Source of the DNA: Bombus terrestris
Lineage: Eukaryota > Arthropoda > Insecta > Hymenoptera > Apidae
Reading direction: 5' to 3'
DNA length: 64,000 bases
Assembly (NCBI RefSeq): GCF_910591885.1
Contig: NC_063283.1
Coordinates: 6,929,001 to 6,993,000, forward strand
Each line of letters begins with the position of its first letter. Positions within the stretch are counted from its first letter, which is position 1. Of this stretch, positions 61,301 to 64,000 are shown piece by piece. The position numbers and the translations under genes are program-made. The notes under the pieces are model-generated. The model did not search any database. It saw nothing but the letters and a program-made list of their open reading frames with translations, and was not told where the DNA came from.

Positions 61301-62029
61301 TTGAAACAGATAATTCTTACGTGCTGACAAAGTATCAAATAATAAGTATAATCCTACCATAAGGAAGATTTCGATATCCGGCAATCAATTCAGGTCAAAA
61401 ATCGACGTTCCATGATCTGGCGTTCAACGCATCGCAATCAAGTTATTATACGAAGCCTCTTTATGCGAAGCTAACCTAAAAAAAGACGCTCGGGGCGCGG
61501 CGCCACGAAAAAAAAGAACAGAGTCACGTACACGTCCATATATCAGGCTTCGAAAATAAGAATTCCAACGCGGCGACAAACGGCGACGAGAATTTTCAAA
61601 ACGGGTAAGATCCCCCATCGTTATCATCGAAAATGTCAAAGAGCGAATTGGAGCGACCAAGAAACTGGCGCCTCGCCGAGCGCCGCGGTGTTTCTAATTT
61701 TACGATCACGAATACGAGTATTCGCCGCTCAGTTGTCTCTCACAAGACAGTGGTAGAACCGGGAGGGCGTAAAGGGGGAAAGAGGAAAAGTATTCGACGT
61801 TCCTCGTCGTCGCCCTAGTATTTTCTGCCGCTGTGTTCCTCTCCCAGCCTCCTACGCGCCGTTTACGATCGTAAAACGTCGCACGACCGTCTCTGGGCCG
61901 GATACGTATTTCGAGAGCCGAGAATCAAGCAAGACTCTGCTCTTTAACCAACAGCTACGCGATCAACGAACGATTAATAGATTGATCCTTGGTTACGCGT
62001 AACCAAGAACAAATCGGCCCCGGAAATAT
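58386..62029. other. Non-coding stretch with several GC-rich patches
   Basis: The GC-richer patches are 58730-59100, 60040-60540 and 61420-62029. The minus frame 60034-60486 (150 codons) has no recognisable domain and no splice support. Within the last patch, an initiator-like ctcagttgt lies at 61728-61736 in CpG-rich sequence without a TATA box. The intervening sequence is AT-rich. Confidence 0.4.
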
Positions 62030-62285
62030 CTGTTTCGCGCTGGTGTCACCGGTGGCGCTTAAATCTCTCGCGCGCGCCCTCCAGGTGAAATATGTCCTCC
62101 GGGCACCGTGTGTATTCGCGCGATTTATGTGACACCTTTTTGACGATTTTATTTATTGGCAGGATGAACATGATGAACGGGACGTTTGGATTATTTTCAG
62201 ATGAGATCCACCGCTGGCCGCTGGCTCGCCCCAAAGGCAAATGAACGTTGGCCAGCTTCGTTTCGAGATCTCCATTGTGTACTCA
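62030..62285. other. GC-rich patch with forkhead-like core, candidate cis-regulatory element
   Basis: About 250 bp, open on both strands over part of its length. It contains gatttatgtgacacc and attttatttattggcagg; the latter holds a ttatttattgg phrase resembling forkhead-type binding sites. On the plus strand an acceptor-like ggattattttcag is directly followed by an ATG at 62190 with 46 open codons; on the minus strand a 64-codon frame covers the same bases. Neither peptide is recognisable. I favour a regulatory element over an exon, with low certainty. Confidence 0.3.
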
Positions 62286-64000
62286 TAGACAGCAATTATT
62301 GTTCTTTTCTCATTTCTATTTGTTTAGTTTATCATGATTAGTTTAGAACGCAGATTTTTATCCGTTTATAGTATTTGAAGATGCTAAAATGTATACAATA
62401 CACGTAATATAGAACAATATGTAAAGTAATCATAATATATTCAATATTTATTTAAGTAAAACAATTCTGTGTCCATACCCCTGTTTCATTTTTTAAATAA
62501 GAGTCAGAACAATCTGAATTTCTATAAATATTATTTTTTAGAGTAATAATAAATTGAACCCTAGGGGTGATAAGGATAATATTAAGAATAAGAGAGTTTT
62601 TGAGGAAAAGGTATTATTTAATTTAATTTTTAACTAGTTCCTATGGATTATGAACCCGAATTTCTGATTAGATAAAAGAATATCTGGTTAATCCGAACTA
62701 GAGCCGCATAATATTTATGGACTGTAAATAACATAAAAAGATTTATAGTGTTAATATCATATACGTTTATCATATAGGGGATTCTCCTGCAATTTTCTTG
62801 AATCTTTGTTTTCTCTGCATATGTTTCCTCTTATCATTCTTTGTGTTATCTGTTAAATGCGTAAAATATCAGAACAGTAAATTTATTATCACTTAAACAT
62901 GTTTATAGAAGATTCTTATATTAATTCATAAATTAACATTCTTTAAATGTTATTGTTAGCACTTGTTATTTTCTGAAATATTTTTTGGAGATGGAAATGA
63001 GCATTTCGTGAATTTTTCGTGAATTTTCGTGAATCGACGATATCGATATTCAAATGAAATGTTTAAATGAATGTTTAGGTCGTAATAACGCTATATGATT
63101 TTTCATAATTCATATAGAAGTATGCTAGTACCGATGAAATTATAGTTATTTACAACTCGATATTATAAACAAAACCGACAATGACAAATATCCTTGTGAT
63201 TTGTTTATGAAACTTTCCAATAGTTAAAAACACATTTTCGCTCGTTTCCTCGTAAATAACTGCTTTAATGTTACGTCAGAGTTTCACATGATTTCTCTTT
63301 TACGTCCATTCTAATAATCTCATTACCCTCTGGCTCATTTTCGCAAATTACCTGAGCAATTTCCACACGACACTGGACTAATTTGTTTTAAACGCAAACA
63401 TACGTATCCTAGAGCTTACGTAATAACGTAAAAAGAACTTTCGTTAGACCGTTTTGATTGTATCTCTTAAGAGTATAAAATGGCAAAATTAGCATACTAC
63501 GAGAGAATTAACGTGTAATAAGAATTATAAGAGCCAATCTTTTGTTTCTCCTCTATTTGTATTTCTCCTTATTATTTAAAAACGTTCCCTGAATAAAATT
63601 AACAGTTAAACCAGCAAACAATGAAAAATATACCTTTCAATGGCCTAGCACGAGAAACAGAATAAACAATTCTTCGTAAGAGAAGTTTCACATTTAGAAA
63701 ATTGCATGAAAAAACACTTGGAAGAACTATTTATAAAAAGGATCACCGATAAGCAAACACTTCCGCATTCAATCACAATTAAAATCTCTCGCTACAACCA
63801 ACTGATCGACTTGTGCACCGATCCGCAAAACAACATTCTGCGCATCAAACAAACAACATTCTCTCCGGAATTCACACTTTCTTCACCGTGAACCTCAGCC
63901 AGGCTGCAAGTTAAATAACCAGCCTACACATCGTTTACAACGTTCTTTTACCGTCACAAGAAACAAACTACAATTCCACGGGGGCAGGTAACACGTTTCC
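62286..64000. other. AT-rich non-coding stretch to the window end
   Basis: No gene recognised. It includes three near-tandem copies of ttcgtgaattt (63005-63035) and nothing else that can be supported. Confidence 0.4.
63003..63036. repeat. Three-copy short tandem repeat, unit ttcgtgaattt
   Basis: Copies of 10-11 bp in direct succession, followed by a cgacgatatcgatat phrase. Confidence 0.8.

Noticed and set aside
1..64000. CRISPR arrays, operons, bacterial ribosome binding sites, phage genes
   Set aside because: The tandem arrays lack identical short repeats with unique spacers, and nothing else in the window has prokaryotic organisation.

Overview
The window looks like a non-coding part of an insect genome, most likely a bee or other hymenopteran. 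It is AT-rich overall (about 36-38% GC by eye). CpG is not depleted: strings such as cgatcg, acgcg and tcgcg occur everywhere. Very AT-rich stretches alternate with GC-richer patches of 200-800 bp. Transposons are scarce and decayed. Nothing resembles bacterial, viral or organellar gene organisation: there are no operons, ribosome binding sites, rRNA genes or recognisable tRNA genes. The species assignment is inference.

I could not identify any complete protein-coding gene. The longest open frames (at most 170 codons) have no recognisable domain and about the length chance would give in 128 kb of strand. Several overlap on opposite strands or lie inside decayed repeats. What remains is a few possible exons, judged only by splice signals, an open frame and a local rise in GC: 57239-57310 (minus, 72 nt, the best), 26384-26458 (minus, 75 nt), 33738-33945 (plus, a possible first coding exon) and 58320-58385 (plus, a possible last exon). 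There are two possible promoters or 5' exons, near 13.97-14.08 kb and 36.25-36.44 kb. The window is probably intergenic sequence or very long introns of one or more regulatory genes.

Two dead transposon fragments are recognisable: the C-terminal end of an I/Jockey-like non-LTR retrotransposon (about 30.46-30.89 kb, plus) and a frameshifted Tc1/mariner-type transposase fragment (about 36.69-37.13 kb, minus).

The most distinctive feature is the number of independent, unrelated, diverged local tandem duplications. I count about fifteen loci with two to seven copies, mostly with periods of 70-200 bp and one of 300 bp: about 2.0, 7.4, 8.6-9.3, 10.8, 29.4, 37.7, 39.2, 41.7, 43.7, 44.2, 46.4, 48.1, 50.3, 50.9, 53.2 and 55.8 kb. 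They account for much of the sequence between the GC-rich patches and for some of the longer spurious open frames. Simple repeats include a (GAA)n tract facing a (TTC)n tract 150 bp away. GC-rich patches without open genes (for example 22.2, 23.4, 26.7-27.6, 31.7-32.3, 38.15-38.5, 52.6-52.9 and 62.0-62.3 kb) are the best places to look for conserved cis-regulatory elements.
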